NCBI GenBank assembly: GCA_021739805.1
Contig: JAIPBB010000271.1
Span: forward strand, 1 to 7,549
Reading direction: 5' to 3'
DNA length: 7,549 bases
Source of the DNA: Saprospiraceae bacterium
Lineage (GTDB): Bacteria; Bacteroidota; Bacteroidia; Bacteroidales; JAIPBB01
Under the pieces are notes generated by a model. It made no database searches. It was given only the letters and a program-made list of their open reading frames with translations, and was not told the DNA's origin. This document shows positions 5,845 through 7,549 of the stretch, piece by piece (the first letter of the stretch is position 1; each line of letters starts with the position of its first letter). The position numbers were made by a program, and so were the translations under genes.

Positions 5845-6792
5845 ATGAAAAGGATTCTAATTACAGGAGCAGCAGGAAATTTAGGCGGATTGTTAGCAGA
5901 CTATCTTAAAGATTCTGGCTTTAAATTAAATTTACTTTATCACAAAAAGGAAATTAATCCCAAATTAAAAGAATATCCGAACATTAATATTTTCAAAGCT
6001 GATTTAGCAAATAAAGAAACTCTATCTTCTGCTTTAAAGGATGTTGACACTATTGTTCATTTTGCCGGAATTCTCTTTATGCATAATCCTGAGAAGTTCT
6101 TACCAATAACAAATACTATCTATTTTAAAAACCTTGTTGACAAAGCCATTGAATCAAATGTTAAAAGAATAATCCTTATAAGCTTCCCTCATGTTGAAGG
6201 AGAAACTACTCCAGAAAGCCCTGCAAAAGGTATTCTTGATGGCAATCCAATTTCAATGCATGCTAAAACAAGATTAGAAGAAGAGAAATCATTGTTTAGC
6301 TTAAAGAATCCTGAAATTGAGAAAGTCTCTCTGAGAGTTGGAATGGTTTATAGCAAAGGAATATTAATGATAGATGCTGCCAGATGGTTTGCAAAACATA
6401 GAATTTTAGGAATCTGGAAAAAGCCAACCTGGATTCATTTGATATCTAAACGAGATTTTTGTGAATCTACAAAACAAGCAATTATTAAAGACGGTATAAA
6501 TGGCATTTATCATATTGGTGATGATGGCAAACAAACATTGCAGGAGTTTTTAGATGCAGCCACTAATTACTGGGGATATAAGCCACCTCTAAGAATGCCT
6601 GTTGGAGTATTAATGTTCGTTGCAAGAAGTTTTGAACTTTTCTCATTCTTATTTGGAGTTAAAAGCCCTTTAACCCGTGATTTTGTTACGATAGGAATGG
6701 TTTCATATTATGGTGATACTAAAAGAATGAGAACCGAATTATTGAAGGATTTGAAGTATAGAACTTTCAAAGAGGGAATTGATACTTTATAA
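5845..6792 (+). CDS. NAD(P)-binding extended SDR (epimerase/dehydratase-like), catalytic Tyr missing
   Basis: This 315-residue Rossmann-fold protein starts with the nucleotide-binding loop of extended SDRs: MKRILITGAAGNLGG, with the GxxGxxG glycines at 8, 11 and 14. It continues with an acidic residue after strand 3 (KADLAN, D53) and DTIVHFAG (68-75). The active-site area has S113 in LISFPH, but the YxxxK motif reads S137-M-H-A-K141: the lysine is kept and the tyrosine is a serine. Classical dehydrogenase/epimerase chemistry is therefore doubtful; a binding, reductase-like (NmrA-type) or altered role is possible. The C-terminal part (about 195-315) looks like the substrate domain of the family, with GIYHIGDDGKQTLQEFLDAA (220-239). 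The ATG lies 3 bp after the upstream stop, with AGAAGA purines just before it, so translation is probably coupled to the DUF2723-like gene. The substrate is unknown, and no terminator is visible downstream. Confidence 0.82.
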   Translation: MKRILITGAAGNLGGLLADYLKDSGFKLNLLYHKKEINPKLKEYPNINIFKADLANKETLSSALKDVDTIVHFAGILFMHNPEKFLPITNTIYFKNLVDKAIESNVKRIILISFPHVEGETTPESPAKGILDGNPISMHAKTRLEEEKSLFSLKNPEIEKVSLRVGMVYSKGILMIDAARWFAKHRILGIWKKPTWIHLISKRDFCESTKQAIIKDGINGIYHIGDDGKQTLQEFLDAATNYWGYKPPLRMPVGVLMFVARSFELFSFLFGVKSPLTRDFVTIGMVSYYGDTKRMRTELLKDLKYRTFKEGIDTL

Positions 6793-6917
6793 AATCATCA
6801 AAATAATTTTAAGAATTCCAATAAATTTCACCTTGAGAAAACTAAAAAAATGGAATTAATAGGTTTAAATTAATTATATTGCAGGCTGTTTACTCACCCA
6901 TTTTTGATGATTTAAAT
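6793..6917. other. Intergenic gap before the Yip1-like gene
   Basis: This AT-rich gap of 125 bp contains a weak, widely spaced inverted repeat AATTCCA/TGGAATT (6814-6820 and 6850-6857 region). A TATATTG box near 6875-6881 is a poor match to TAnnTTTG and could be the -7 element of the next gene. No strong terminator is evident for the upstream operon. Confidence 0.3.
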
Positions 6918-7463
6918 ATGAATAAGAACATCTATACAAAGATTCACTTATTATTCATTTCTCCTGATAAATATTTTGCAGAAACTATACTGGATAAAGA
7001 ATTCAAGATAAAGGATATAATAGTATTTTCTTCTTTTTTATTTCCAATTATAACAATTCTACATCTGATTCAGTCTTCTTTTAATAAAAACTACAATAGT
7101 TCGACTGAAGTAATAATTTTTGAAATCGGTTTTTTTGTTGGTTTATATGTTTCCTTGGTTTTTCGAACCTATATTATCACATTGGTAATTAGCAAATCGG
7201 GATTTGATGTAGATTACAAACAAATTGCGATACTTGTTTTAGTATCATTGATTACGAGTATTTTCTTATTTCTGATTCCCATAATATTCCAACTTGAAGA
7301 TCCAATTTGGTTTCTTGGTATATTCATCAGAATCTGGAATTTGTTTTTAATATTGGTTGGGATAATGGTTTTAACAAAAATCAAATTTTGGCGAGCTTTT
7401 ATTTTAATCTTGTTAATTTTTGGATTCGAAGAAATGGTTAAATTAGTATTCTATGGATTTTAA
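6918..7463 (+). CDS. Small polytopic membrane protein, Yip1-domain-like
   Basis: The product is 181 residues from the ATG at 6918. The N-terminus, with LLFISPDKYFAETILDKEFKIKDII, resembles the start of bacterial Yip1-family proteins: a short cytoplasmic segment with SP-x-x-YF before the first helix. About five hydrophobic segments follow, roughly at residues 34-52, 67-86, 100-124, 130-150 and 155-172, separated by short polar loops. There are no catalytic motifs. Bacterial Yip1-like proteins have no firmly defined role known to me, so no function is proposed. An in-frame TTG at 6879 would add 13 residues without family support and would overlap the likely promoter region, so ATG 6918 is preferred. 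It stands alone after a 125-bp gap; the next gene is outside the window. Confidence 0.65.
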   Translation: MNKNIYTKIHLLFISPDKYFAETILDKEFKIKDIIVFSSFLFPIITILHLIQSSFNKNYNSSTEVIIFEIGFFVGLYVSLVFRTYIITLVISKSGFDVDYKQIAILVLVSLITSIFLFLIPIIFQLEDPIWFLGIFIRIWNLFLILVGIMVLTKIKFWRAFILILLIFGFEEMVKLVFYGF

Positions 7464-7508
7464 GTCATTTAATTTGTTTATACACTAATTACTATCAGCC
7501 AAATAATT

Positions 7509-7536
7509 AAAAATAAGGATATTAATAGTTATTTTT
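7509..7536. terminator. Weak A/T hairpin downstream of the Yip1-like gene
   Basis: AAAAATAA (7509-7516) and TTATTTTT (7529-7536) can pair as an 8-bp stem around a 12-base loop, with T-rich sequence after it, 46 bp past the stop codon. The stem is entirely A-T, so termination would be inefficient. It may be only AT-rich background. Confidence 0.25.
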
Positions 7537-7549
7537 TATTTGCTTACTT

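Noticed and set aside
6850..6873. Seven-codon leader peptide upstream of the Yip1-like gene
   Set aside because: It is a chance-length open frame with no regulatory codon run and no attenuator structure.

Overview
The window looks like a piece of a low-GC Bacteroidota chromosome. Four things point there: a type IX secretion (T9SS) C-terminal sorting domain at the left edge, a protein related to the C-terminal part of DUF2723 proteins, genes that mostly lack Shine-Dalgarno sites, and upstream boxes resembling the Bacteroidota -7 promoter element TAnnTTTG. No tRNA, rRNA, CRISPR array or intact transposase is visible.

Left part (1-1598). The 3' end of a secreted-protein gene ends at 329 and is followed by a strong intrinsic terminator (352-384). 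Bases 385-655 hold no gene. They carry a GTCATT-based array with a 25-bp period and then an 8-bp satellite of eight units. A minus-strand gene (662-1399) encodes three PHINT-type (phage-integrase repeat) W/WLG repeats and a DnaJ-like cysteine tail. It sits between two non-coding islands that share the same short words in the same order. The right-hand island (1400-1598) also carries a hairpin and three exact copies of a 14-mer.

Middle part (1599-3898). Two membrane-protein genes are divergent around a 99-bp gap. One is a YbdG-type mechanosensitive channel (minus strand) and the other is lgt, the first enzyme of lipoprotein maturation (plus strand). One base after the lgt stop lies a 145-bp element with 18-bp terminal inverted repeats (17/18 matching) ending in TA. 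It has no coding capacity and looks like a MITE.

Right part (3899-7549). A promoter-like box precedes an apparent two-gene operon. Its first gene encodes an exported protein that keeps the C-terminal module of DUF2723 proteins without their membrane domain. Three bases after its stop comes an extended SDR (NAD-dependent epimerase/dehydratase-like) that lacks the catalytic tyrosine. A separate small Yip1-like membrane protein follows.

Most of the window is housekeeping or conserved Bacteroidota membrane and envelope genes. The less ordinary parts are the PHINT-repeat cassette with its repeat islands, the MITE-like element, and the stand-alone DUF2723-type C-terminal protein. No complete novel system can be proven from this sequence alone.
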